Assembly: GCF_900114235.1 (NCBI RefSeq)
Contig: NZ_FOSJ01000002.1
Location: 1-64,000, forward strand
DNA length: 64,000 bases
Source of the DNA: Marinilactibacillus piezotolerans
GTDB taxonomy: Bacteria; Bacillota; Bacilli; Lactobacillales; Carnobacteriaceae_A
Reading direction: 5' to 3'
How positions within the stretch are numbered: position 1 is the stretch's first letter; every line of letters starts with the position of its first letter. Positions 36,286 through 45,030 of this stretch are shown in pieces. The translations under genes were made by a program, and so were the position numbers. The notes beneath the pieces were generated by a model. The model saw only the letters and a list, made by a program, of their open reading frames with translations, did no database searches and was not told where the DNA came from.

Positions 36286-36993
36286 TCAGTCTTTAAATTC
36301 TTTTAACCAGTCATACATCGGAACAGGCTTAGAAGGCTGATTAGTCGGGATGGTATCTTGAACTTTCTTATTACGATACTGTTTTGATTCTTTTTCAACT
36401 TGTTCTTTGCTTTTGATATTTTTCTTTTCCCAGCTCAATAAAATGCGATCAATATATTTCAAACTATAAACTTGGCTTAACACCGCTTCTCTTAGAGCCA
36501 TTTGGATAAGATCTGGTTTATAATGATCTTCATCAATCCACATATTAAGCGTTTGGATTTCAATAGGTGAAAGAGGCCTGCCGAATTCCTTTTCAAATAG
36601 TTGATATAATTCTTTAGAATCAATCTCTGTCTGCATTCGTGCTTTGTCATTATCATTTTGTTTTAAGCAAAGCAGTACTTTTTCCCACAGAAGATCAAAG
36701 GAAAATTCATCTTTACTTTTACCATCTTCATCTACTTTTGTGTCAATCGTTAAAACATCTTTATTAATAAGTGCATGGACTTCTTTAAATGCATCATCTC
36801 GTGAAATCTTCATTCTATCAGCGATCACATTAATATTCGGGAACCCTTCACCTTGATCAACAAATGATTTTAACTGGATCAGAAATACCAGATTATCATT
36901 TGTAAGACCAAGCTGTTTGTAAGTCTGTAATAAAAGGGTAGAAATCGTTACGTGTCCAGATTTTAACCACTCTTTAAACAACTCTTCGTTCAA
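36286..36993 (-). CDS. dnaD: DNA replication protein DnaD
   Basis: DnaD helps DnaA and DnaB load the replicative helicase in Firmicutes. The N-terminal winged-helix part (GFPNINVIADRMKISRDDAFKEVHALI) and the C-terminal DnaD domain (FEKEFGRPLSPIEIQTLNMW, YKPDLIQMALREAV, YIDRIL) are clear. TTG at 36993 is preferred, since the first GTG (37002) abuts the GAAAGG site. It lies between asnS and nth as in Bacillus. Confidence 0.95.
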   Translation of the reverse strand: MNEELFKEWLKSGHVTISTLLLQTYKQLGLTNDNLVFLIQLKSFVDQGEGFPNINVIADRMKISRDDAFKEVHALINKDVLTIDTKVDEDGKSKDEFSFDLLWEKVLLCLKQNDNDKARMQTEIDSKELYQLFEKEFGRPLSPIEIQTLNMWIDEDHYKPDLIQMALREAVLSQVYSLKYIDRILLSWEKKNIKSKEQVEKESKQYRNKKVQDTIPTNQPSKPVPMYDWLKEFKD

Positions 36994-37024
36994 CGGTCTC
37001 ACCCTTTCATATTATTTTATAACC

Positions 37025-38320
37025 TTACGGATAGATTCTGTTCAATAAGCGTGGAAACGGAATGGCTTCGCGAATATGTTCAGTTCCAGATAACCAAGTA
37101 ATTGTTCTTTCTAAACCTAAACCAAATCCAGAATGCGGAACACTACCATATCTTCTCAAATCTAGATACCAGTCATAGTCTTTGATATCTAAACCATGTT
37201 TTTCTAATTGAGTCTGCAAAGCTTCATAATCATCTTCACGCTGGCTTCCTCCAATGATTTCTCCATAACCTTCAGGAGCAATCATATCTGCACATAATAC
37301 TACATCATCTCTATCTGGATGAGGCTTCATGTAAAACGGTTTAATTGCTTTTGGATAGTTCAAGATAAACACTGGCTGATCGTATTGATTTGCAATAAAT
37401 GTTTCTTGTGGAGATCCGAAATCCTCTCCCCATTCGATATCAAAGTCGTTATTCTGAAGTAAATCTACTGCTTCATCATAAGAAATCCGTGGGTAAGGTA
37501 ATGTTGTATATTTTTTTAATAGTTCTTTGTCTCGCTCTAAAATATCTAATGCCATATCACAATTATCCAAAACATTTTGGACAAGATAAGCAACATATTT
37601 TTCTTGAATTTCTAAAGATTCATTTTGATCCATGAAGGCCATCTCTGGTTCAATCATCCAGAACTCGATCAAATGACGACGAGTTTTAGATTTTTCTGCT
37701 CTAAATGTAGGACCGAAAGAAAATACTTTTCCTAAAGCCATTGCAGCAGCTTCCATATATAACTGTCCACTTTGTGATAAGAAAGCATCATATTCAAAAT
37801 ATTGTGTATGGAAAAGCTCTGTAGTATCTTCTGCAGCATTCCCTGTTAAAATTGGTGGATCGACTTTCAAAAAACCTTCATTATTAAAGAATTCATAAGT
37901 CGCACGAATCACTTCATTACGAATCTGCATAATAGCGTGCTGTTTAGATGAACGTAACCACAAATGGCGATGGTCCATCAAGAACTCAGTGCCGTGCTCT
38001 TTAGGCGTAATAGGATAATCTTTAGATTCACCGATTACTTCAATTTCTTTTACATGGATCTCATAGCCGAATTTTGAACGGGTATCTTCTTGTATAATTC
38101 CAGTTACCCAGACAGAAGATTCTTGAGTAAGGCTTTTGGCCAAATCAAATATAGATTCTTCAACTTCACTTTTGACCACTACGCCTTGAAAGTATGCTGA
38201 TCCATCACGCAACTGAAGAAATGCGATTTTACCACTTGAACGTTTATTTGAAATCCATCCTCCTATTCTTACCATTTCGCCTATATGTTTAGAAGCTTCA
38301 ATAATTCTAATTTTTTCCAC
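37025..38320 (-). CDS. asnS: asparagine-tRNA ligase
   Basis: This class II synthetase charges tRNA-Asn. The N-terminal OB-fold is [23 protein letters not shown]. The catalytic motifs include [25 protein letters not shown] and the motif 3 region [13 protein letters not shown]. Its 431 residues are normal. It starts at GTG with AAGGAG 8 bases upstream. Confidence 0.97.
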   Translation of the reverse strand: MEKIRIIEASKHIGEMVRIGGWISNKRSSGKIAFLQLRDGSAYFQGVVVKSEVEESIFDLAKSLTQESSVWVTGIIQEDTRSKFGYEIHVKEIEVIGESKDYPITPKEHGTEFLMDHRHLWLRSSKQHAIMQIRNEVIRATYEFFNNEGFLKVDPPILTGNAAEDTTELFHTQYFEYDAFLSQSGQLYMEAAAMALGKVFSFGPTFRAEKSKTRRHLIEFWMIEPEMAFMDQNESLEIQEKYVAYLVQNVLDNCDMALDILERDKELLKKYTTLPYPRISYDEAVDLLQNNDFDIEWGEDFGSPQETFIANQYDQPVFILNYPKAIKPFYMKPHPDRDDVVLCADMIAPEGYGEIIGGSQREDDYEALQTQLEKHGLDIKDYDWYLDLRRYGSVPHSGFGLGLERTITWLSGTEHIREAIPFPRLLNRIYP

Positions 38321-38360
38321 TGTTTAATCTCCTTATCCAAAATGCTATTTAATAGTTTAT

Positions 38361-38834
38361 TTATATATTATCTATAGTTCGTAACCATTCGCCATCTTCT
38401 AAAGATAGAATGTAGTAACCCAAACGACCATTTTCATTCCGGTAACTAACTTCCCATATAGGTATGTTATTATCCATCCCAATACGAGCCTCCAAAATTT
38501 TATCAGGTTGACGAGCTTCGCGTGTTTTTTGAATGGCTGATTGTTTAGATATTGTTTCTTCTATTGGAATAGAAGTCACATCACCGTTATCTTGATTAAT
38601 CAATACAACAAGTTCAGTATCCTCCTCAGTCTTTCCAACAACCGTAAAAAACGTTTCGGTATCGTTATACCAATAAAATTCTTCAGGTGTAATGATGTCA
38701 GAATGAGCAATTGCGTATTCAAAAGCTTCTTCTTTAGAGTTATTGTATGGCGCAACTGATCTCCTGTATAATACAATTGATCCGATTATCAGCATAATCA
38801 AGAATACGGTAAGGCCAATAAAAAATTTTTTCAA
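38361..38834 (-). CDS. ypmB: YpmB-like protein (DUF5590)
   Basis: This 157-residue protein has an N-terminal membrane anchor (3-24) and an extracytoplasmic part with two PepSY-like modules (KEEAFEYAIAHSD, SKQSAIQKTREARQPDKI). YpmB sits between dinG and asnS in Bacillus, as here. The function is not established. It starts at TTG after GAGGG. Confidence 0.85.
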   Translation of the reverse strand: MKKFFIGLTVFLIMLIIGSIVLYRRSVAPYNNSKEEAFEYAIAHSDIITPEEFYWYNDTETFFTVVGKTEEDTELVVLINQDNGDVTSIPIEETISKQSAIQKTREARQPDKILEARIGMDNNIPIWEVSYRNENGRLGYYILSLEDGEWLRTIDNI

Positions 38835-38931
38835 TTTATTTCCCTCACAGTCTTAAAGTTCAACTATCTAAGTATATCAAATTAAGGTTTAGAAATAAAT
38901 ATTATTAGAAACTTTCGCTTATTTATAAAAG

Positions 38932-41733
38932 TTAATCTTTCAGGAACTCATTGATTGATTCTGAGATAACCTCTAAAGGTAATTGTTCGATTTTTACTCC
39001 AGATGGCAGAGATTGCTGAAATACAGAAGCATAACTTGAATCAACGTATCTGCTATCTAATATAATTAAGATCCCTTTATCTTTTTCAGAACGAATCAAA
39101 CGTCCAAAGCCTTGTTTCATTCTGAGAACAGCTCGAGGTAAGGTATCTTGTATAAAAGGATTTTGATTATGCGTCAGCAATTCTTTATGACGCATTTTAA
39201 CTGTTGGCAGCTCTGGAGAATCGAAAGGCAGCCTTGTAACAATAACAATTTTTAAGGATTCTCCTGGTAGATCAATCCCTTCCCAGAATGTATCAGCTCC
39301 CAGAAGTAAAGCATTACTGTTCTTTTTGAATTGCTTTATCAGTTTAGACTTAGTTCCAGATATATTTTGAGCAAGTATTAATTTATCAGCAAGTGATTTT
39401 CTGTTTTGTAAGTTATGGTAAACCTTTTGCAATGATTCAATAGATCTAAACAAAATCAGTACATTATCATCTACTTCTTTTGCTAAAAGTTCTATTGAAT
39501 CAGTTAGATACACTAGGTAATCGTCATTAGTTGATTCTTTTACGGCTAACTGCTTATCAGGTAAATATACTTTAGTCTGCTTCTCATACTGATAAGATGA
39601 TATGAGTTCTACAAAATCAAGTTTATCTAGTTCTAATTGTCTTTTGAAAAAGTCGATTGACTGATTATAAGACAGCGTACTGCTAGTATACAGAACATGA
39701 CTATATCGCTCTAGTGAATGCAATAGTTTATCTTTCATAAAAAGACTAGTTCTATTAAATCTGAAAGTAACGCTTGGATTTTTTGAATAGTAAGAAACCC
39801 AAGAATGATCCCCGTGACAGCTCTGGTCAAATACAGTTTTAAATGCTCGTGCATTATCGGTAATTTCTTCTAGAAAATCATTAAACATAAGTATATTAAA
39901 CAATTCAGAAGAAGACAACTGTTCCGTGGCTTCTAAGCATTTTTGTACGATATGATTTCCTACATAGGCTATCTCATATACTAGTCTAGTTAATTCTTTC
40001 ACTGTCTTCTTAAGAGGTAGACTTAATTGAGAAAACTCAACAGAATTTTCCTGCCACTTAATAACACGAGAATTTTTTTCTATGGGTATGTTTAACTGAT
40101 CAAGCCAATAATCTATAAATGCTTCCCATTCTGATTCAAAAAGCACTTTATTCGTTTCGATAGACTGTACTTGATATTCTTTGATTACCTTTCTTTTAGA
40201 TAATGCATACAAAGTTGCTATAATAGAATTTTCTTTTTCAATTGTACCAAATCTTTTAAAAATTGATATAAATGAATTGTAGGAAATCGTCTCTGTAGCA
40301 GCATCTTGAACAACATCAGGGAAAAAGTGAGCTTCGTCAATCAGAATTTTTTTGACATTAGTAAATAAGCTGTTTTCTTTTTTCTTCCAGTCTTGTACCA
40401 AAAAAGCATGATTTGTAACAATAATAGCAGCATGCTTAAGAGCTTCTTGAGCACGATGATAAAAATCGAGATCGGTCCACTTTTCAATTGATTGAATTGG
40501 AATATCAGTTTGTCCTATTCTGATATCTGTCCAGAAATCGTGGCTGTTATTTCCTCCAGCACCTAATTCATCCAAATCTCCAGTAACAGTTTCAGTTAAC
40601 CAAACTAAAATTCGCATACAAAATAACGATTCAATGTCCTCAAGATCAACATGCTTCATTTTATATTCAAAATTCGCCAAAGAAAGATAGTGATATTTCC
40701 CTTTTACTGAAGCAACTTTCAAAGGTAATGGTAGAAATCGATCTAAATAGGCAAGTGTTTCTTCTACCATTTGTCTTTGTAAAATCGTTGTTTTAGTACT
40801 AATTAAAATAGGGCTCTTTGAAGAGGCAATAAAACTGACAGGAAACAAATATCCTAATGATTTACCTAAACCAGAGGAGGCCTCAATAGCTAATCCATCC
40901 ATCTTTTCAGGTTTGCTAAAGTATTGATAAACTGTATCCATCATCTCTTCTTGCGTTGTTCTTTTTAAGTAAGAATCATCAAAAAAATCAGTTTTGCCAC
41001 TAGAAGTTTCAGGATAAAATGTATTTCTACTCTCATTTAAATAATTGGAATTTTTAGAAGGATCTTTTAAAGCAATTCCTTCGGCGATCACAAGATCTTC
41101 ACTTAAATCCTTCGGTGCATTTTTCATAATCTCTAATGCATGCTCAAAAAAAAGATGTGTTTCTGCAATACAATAAGATGATAACTCAGCTAATTTTTCT
41201 ACAGTTGTTAATGGAAGTGTTTGTAGTTTTTCATCCATCCTATTAAGTAAAAATGCTGTCGCTTCAGCATCAAATAAAGCATTATGAGGGCGATCCAAGT
41301 CATAATTCAGCCATTCTACGATTTCCTGTAAAGCATAACTATTTGATGTCGGAAAAATAACTTGTGCAAGCTCAACTGTATCGATTGCTGGAATAGTTAA
41401 TTTGGGAAAGCCGACTCTTTTAAATTCCTCATTTAAAAATTGGAAATCAAAGCCTACATTATGGGCAACAAAAATCGTTTCTTCAAGCATCGAGTAAAGA
41501 ACAGGAGCAATATCTTCAAAATAAGGTGCTTCCTTAACATCTTTGGGACTTATTCCTGTAAGTTCCTGGATTCTTTTTGGAACACTTTTTAAAGGGTTAA
41601 CATAGGTATCGAAGGATTCCAAAATTTCTCCATTTTCTAAAAGTACACAAGCAAATTGAATCATTCTGTCATTTTCTATATTTCCACCCGTTGACTCTAT
41701 ATCTACAATAGCATAAACCTGATTTTCCCTCAT
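38932..41733 (-). CDS. dinG: DinG-type helicase with DnaQ-like exonuclease domain
   Basis: This 933-residue fusion joins a DEDD 3'-5' exonuclease (residues 1-170; D11 and E13 in VDIEST, H150 and D155 in HNALFDAE) to an XPD/DinG superfamily helicase. The helicase shows Walker A ASSGLGKSLGY (284-294), a DEAH box (IDEAHFF) and motif VI RLPFDSPELP...QGFGRLIR. The Fe-S cysteines of E. coli DinG are not evident, as in other Firmicutes DinG. The likely role is repair or processing of structured nucleic acids. Confidence 0.94.
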   Translation of the reverse strand: MRENQVYAIVDIESTGGNIENDRMIQFACVLLENGEILESFDTYVNPLKSVPKRIQELTGISPKDVKEAPYFEDIAPVLYSMLEETIFVAHNVGFDFQFLNEEFKRVGFPKLTIPAIDTVELAQVIFPTSNSYALQEIVEWLNYDLDRPHNALFDAEATAFLLNRMDEKLQTLPLTTVEKLAELSSYCIAETHLFFEHALEIMKNAPKDLSEDLVIAEGIALKDPSKNSNYLNESRNTFYPETSSGKTDFFDDSYLKRTTQEEMMDTVYQYFSKPEKMDGLAIEASSGLGKSLGYLFPVSFIASSKSPILISTKTTILQRQMVEETLAYLDRFLPLPLKVASVKGKYHYLSLANFEYKMKHVDLEDIESLFCMRILVWLTETVTGDLDELGAGGNNSHDFWTDIRIGQTDIPIQSIEKWTDLDFYHRAQEALKHAAIIVTNHAFLVQDWKKKENSLFTNVKKILIDEAHFFPDVVQDAATETISYNSFISIFKRFGTIEKENSIIATLYALSKRKVIKEYQVQSIETNKVLFESEWEAFIDYWLDQLNIPIEKNSRVIKWQENSVEFSQLSLPLKKTVKELTRLVYEIAYVGNHIVQKCLEATEQLSSSELFNILMFNDFLEEITDNARAFKTVFDQSCHGDHSWVSYYSKNPSVTFRFNRTSLFMKDKLLHSLERYSHVLYTSSTLSYNQSIDFFKRQLELDKLDFVELISSYQYEKQTKVYLPDKQLAVKESTNDDYLVYLTDSIELLAKEVDDNVLILFRSIESLQKVYHNLQNRKSLADKLILAQNISGTKSKLIKQFKKNSNALLLGADTFWEGIDLPGESLKIVIVTRLPFDSPELPTVKMRHKELLTHNQNPFIQDTLPRAVLRMKQGFGRLIRSEKDKGILIILDSRYVDSSYASVFQQSLPSGVKIEQLPLEVISESINEFLKD

Positions 41734-41767
41734 AACAGCCTCCTTTCTAACACCAAAAACATTAAAA

Positions 41768-42991
41768 TTAAATTTCTTTCTGTTCAGGTATTAATTGTTT
41801 ATCAGTTATCCATTCTAAAATTTGAGAATAGTCATTTTCTATTTCTTTGTCCAGCACAGCCTGTTCTATTTGTTCTAACAAATCTCCAAGCCATTTCCCT
41901 GCATTATGATCAGTTAATTTTAAGAGATCACTTCCTGAAACAGCTAATTCTTTTTTTGAATAGATGGGAAGACTGTTATATGTGCTTTCGACTAAACCTA
42001 GATTAGAAGGATATCCCAATAAATCTAAAACTTTTTCTGTTTCAAGTGATAAATTTATTCCGACTTTGTAAACTGTCTTTACATTGATTTGCTTATGCAG
42101 TCTCTCTTGAATTGTGTTATATACTATTTCAATGTCTTGAATCATTTTATTTGAAAGTTTCCATGAACGAAGAAAACCTCTATGCTGATTAAACTTTAGA
42201 GATGAAAGCAATAAATATGATACCCAAATTTGTAATTCATTCTCAAAATCTTCTTCTATATTAATAAGACCTTCAAGTCCTTGTCTATCAAGTCCCGGAC
42301 AATATACATATAAGTCAGTTTCTATAAAATAAATAAGACCTTTATTTTTTGACCTTCCTAAAAGCATCTTGACAAATTCAATTTGAATCCTTTCCATTGC
42401 AATATGTTCAAGCAGACGAGCATGTTTTTTAATTGCATTAACAGTATTTTCTTCTATTTCAAAATCTAACTGTGATGCAAAACGAGTCGCTCTCAGCATA
42501 CGAAGAGCATCTTCATTGAAACGTTCATCTGGTATACCTACTGCTTTGATAAGCCGGGATTTCAAATCCTCTTTACCCTTGAAATAATCATGAATTATTC
42601 CTTCACGATCCATCGCCAGAGCATTGATCGTGAAGTCTCTTCTTTTCAAATCTTCTTTTAATGAACGCACAAAAGTAACCGAATCCGGACGTCTGAAGTC
42701 CTGATAAGTTGATTCGGTTCGAAAAGTCGTTATTTCATAAGAATTATTTCCAGATAGAATCATTACTGTACCGTGTTCTATTCCTACATCAATTGTCTTC
42801 TTAAAGAGATGTTTTACTTCAAGGGGAAAAGCACTAGTTGCTATGTCTACATCATTTACTTCTTTCCCTAATAAAGCATCTCTGACACTACCGCCTACAA
42901 AGTAAGCTTCGAAACCAGCGGTATTAAGCTTATCTAAAACAGGTAGAGCATCAATAAATACTTTATTTAATTCGATTCTATTGTTTACCAT
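41768..42991 (-). CDS. cca: CCA tRNA nucleotidyltransferase
   Basis: The enzyme adds or repairs the CCA end of tRNA. The class II motif GGSVRDALLGKEVNDVDIAT holds the catalytic aspartates, and RRDFTINALAMD and EDALRMLRATRFA follow. Its 407 residues are normal. No strong ribosome site precedes the ATG. It lies just upstream of dinG, an order conserved in Bacillus, although birA and panBCD are missing between them. Confidence 0.96.
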   Translation of the reverse strand: MVNNRIELNKVFIDALPVLDKLNTAGFEAYFVGGSVRDALLGKEVNDVDIATSAFPLEVKHLFKKTIDVGIEHGTVMILSGNNSYEITTFRTESTYQDFRRPDSVTFVRSLKEDLKRRDFTINALAMDREGIIHDYFKGKEDLKSRLIKAVGIPDERFNEDALRMLRATRFASQLDFEIEENTVNAIKKHARLLEHIAMERIQIEFVKMLLGRSKNKGLIYFIETDLYVYCPGLDRQGLEGLINIEEDFENELQIWVSYLLLSSLKFNQHRGFLRSWKLSNKMIQDIEIVYNTIQERLHKQINVKTVYKVGINLSLETEKVLDLLGYPSNLGLVESTYNSLPIYSKKELAVSGSDLLKLTDHNAGKWLGDLLEQIEQAVLDKEIENDYSQILEWITDKQLIPEQKEI

Positions 42992-43073
42992 ATTAAACGT
43001 GCGACAACGATCTTCAATCTTATTACTTGAAGTGTCTCGCCAGCTCGCTCCTTTACTAATTCAAAGATATATT

Positions 43074-43397
43074 CTAATCTTCAACTCTTTCAAATCGATC
43101 ATAATCTCTTGTATTAAACTTATTCATTACGATTTTAAATGCTTCAGACAAGTCTATGTTTAAGGAGTTCGCTAGACTAATAATTACGAATAACACATCT
43201 CCTAATTCTTCTTCAATAGATTTTTCACTTTCTTCAGTCTTCTTCTGTTTATCACCATGTATATGGTTAATTTCTCTGGCAAGTTCTCCAACTTCTTCTG
43301 TTAACCTTGCAAGCTGACCTAAAGGTGAAAAATAACCTGCTTTAAACTGTTTTATGTACGCATCAACTTCATTTTGCATCTTATTAATATCTGTCAT
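43074..43397 (-). CDS. MazG-like nucleotide pyrophosphohydrolase (YpjD type)
   Basis: This 107-residue all-alpha NTP pyrophosphohydrolase probably removes aberrant nucleotides. The metal-binding helices are RLTEEVGELAREINH and EEELGDVLFVIISLAN. ATG 43397 follows AGGTG; two upstream in-frame starts lack a site. It lies between the end of the flagellar operon and cca. Confidence 0.92.
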   Translation of the reverse strand: MTDINKMQNEVDAYIKQFKAGYFSPLGQLARLTEEVGELAREINHIHGDKQKKTEESEKSIEEELGDVLFVIISLANSLNIDLSEAFKIVMNKFNTRDYDRFERVED

Positions 43398-43445
43398 TAC
43401 AAAACACCTCAATTCATTTAAATATCAGAATTATAAGAATCAATA

Positions 43446-43479
43446 GAGTACAATCAATCTATCTTAACCAATTGCACTC
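43446..43479 (-). terminator. weak hairpin at the end of the flagellar operon
   Basis: Arms GAGTACAAT (43446-43454) and ATTGCACTC (43471-43479) pair over 9 positions with one wobble. No strong T-run follows, so termination would be partial. Confidence 0.4.
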
Positions 43480-43531
43480 CATTATTCTCTAATTTTGCTG
43501 ATGCTATATGGTATTCTCATTTAATATCCTC

Positions 43532-44299
43532 CTAAACCTTTCCGACTTCTTGAGTTGCTCGACGCAATGTTTCATCTGTTGACTGCAACATTCGCTGATT
43601 CGCTTCGAACTCTCTTGAAATCTGCATCATATCGCTCATAACATCTACCATATCTACATTAGATTGTTCAACCTGCCCTTGCAGTACTGTAAAACCTGTG
43701 CCCATAGGTATACCAGCTTCACTTTGAAACATAGTGTCTCCTACACTAGTCAGTGCAGCCTGATTTTCGAAGTTGGTAATATATAAAAATTGTTCCGCAC
43801 CTTGTTCTGTCTGAACAAATCCATTCTGATCTACAGTGAATGAATCCGAATCAACAGTGATAGGTTGTGTTCCACCACCAGGGAGTATCCCCAAAACTGT
43901 ATACCCTTCTTGAGTAACAAGCTGATTTTGATTATTAACACTAAAATTACCATTTCGAGTATAAAAAATTTCTCCTGTCGGACTCTGAACAGTAAAAAAC
44001 CCATCTCCGTTTAAAGCAAGGTCCGTCTGATTGTTGGTAGATTGAACTGCTCCGCCACTAAGATCCCGATATGCTTCGTCCAATTGATTACCAAAGGTAA
44101 TTTGTCCAGTTTCTCTACGTAGATTAAGTTCAGGACCTCTTGTATAGTTATGTACATCGACTCGTTCTGTAGCACTTGTTAATAATTGTTGTGACTTATA
44201 ACCTGGAGTGGTTACATTTGCTGTATTAGTAGCTAAGTTCTTTTGCTTTTCAGATAAAACATTAAAGCTTCTTGATAACGTGTCAATACCTCTAATCAT
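43532..44299 (-). CDS. flagellar rod protein, FlgF/FlgG family
   Basis: This 255-residue protein belongs to the rod/hook protein group. The N-terminus is MIRGIDTLSRSFNVL with NLATNTANVTTPGYK, the middle carries LALNGDGFFTV and YTRNGNFSVN, and the C-terminus has QISREFEANQRMLQSTDETL. FlgF and FlgG cannot be told apart with confidence. ATG 44299 overlaps the end of fliA by 8 bases; a GTG at 44311 sits too close to the site. It is the last intact gene of the operon and the only distal-rod gene in the window. Confidence 0.92.
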   Translation of the reverse strand: MIRGIDTLSRSFNVLSEKQKNLATNTANVTTPGYKSQQLLTSATERVDVHNYTRGPELNLRRETGQITFGNQLDEAYRDLSGGAVQSTNNQTDLALNGDGFFTVQSPTGEIFYTRNGNFSVNNQNQLVTQEGYTVLGILPGGGTQPITVDSDSFTVDQNGFVQTEQGAEQFLYITNFENQAALTSVGDTMFQSEAGIPMGTGFTVLQGQVEQSNVDMVDVMSDMMQISREFEANQRMLQSTDETLRRATQEVGKV

Positions 44300-45008
44300 T
44301 AGCGTACTCACTCTCCAATATCTCTCTTAATTTCAATAGTGTTTTCCCATGGATCTGAGAAACTCTGGGAACACTTACATCAAATATATAGGAAACTTCC
44401 TTCATACTCAATCTTTCAACATAAATTAATTGTAAAATTTGTTGTTCTCGTTCACTTAATTTTGAAACTGCATTGGTCAGATAAATGGATTGTTCTTTTT
44501 TTAATAACGTATCATCAACAGCTGCTTCATTACGGTCATTAATAGCATCCATCATTGTTACTTCGTTATCTGAATCAACATTTATTACTTCATCCAAAGA
44601 GACATAAGCCAGTTGATGGACTGTGTCATGAATCCCTTCTAAATCTTTCTTAGTTAGTTCCAGCTTTTCACAAATTTCTTTTTCTGTAGGATTTCTTTTA
44701 AGCTGAACCTCTAGTTCTTCCTTTGCCTTATAATAAATATTCAATTTTGCCATTCTTGATCTAGGTACCCTAGATGTTTTTCTTACTTCATCTATAATTG
44801 CACCTTTGATTCTTATATAAGCATAATTTTCAAAAGGGACCTTTTGAGTTTTATCGTAGCGTTTCAAAGCATCCATTAAGCCAATCACTCCAATGTTTAC
44901 CATGTCTTCGTGGTCATAATCTCTGTTTCTGACATTTATGGAGTGAACTACTTTATGCACTAATGGCATATACTGTAATATAATCTCGTTTCGATCTTCT
45001 ACTTCCAA
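44292..45008 (-). CDS. fliA: RNA polymerase sigma factor for flagellar genes (sigma-28/SigD)
   Basis: This 238-residue sigma-70-family factor lacks region 1. It has region 2 (DYDHEDMVNIGVIGLMDAL, FENYAYIRIKGAIIDEVR), region 3, and the region 4 helix-turn-helix (SKLSEREQQILQLIYVERLS, VSYIFDVSVPRVSQIHG). It should drive late genes such as flagellin and chemotaxis genes, which are not in the window. It starts at TTG with AAAGGGAG upstream. FlgM, its usual inhibitor, is not seen nearby. Confidence 0.95.
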   Translation of the reverse strand: MEVEDRNEIILQYMPLVHKVVHSINVRNRDYDHEDMVNIGVIGLMDALKRYDKTQKVPFENYAYIRIKGAIIDEVRKTSRVPRSRMAKLNIYYKAKEELEVQLKRNPTEKEICEKLELTKKDLEGIHDTVHQLAYVSLDEVINVDSDNEVTMMDAINDRNEAAVDDTLLKKEQSIYLTNAVSKLSEREQQILQLIYVERLSMKEVSYIFDVSVPRVSQIHGKTLLKLREILESEYAND

Positions 45009-45030
45009 CTAATAAACTCCCTTTCTTTCA

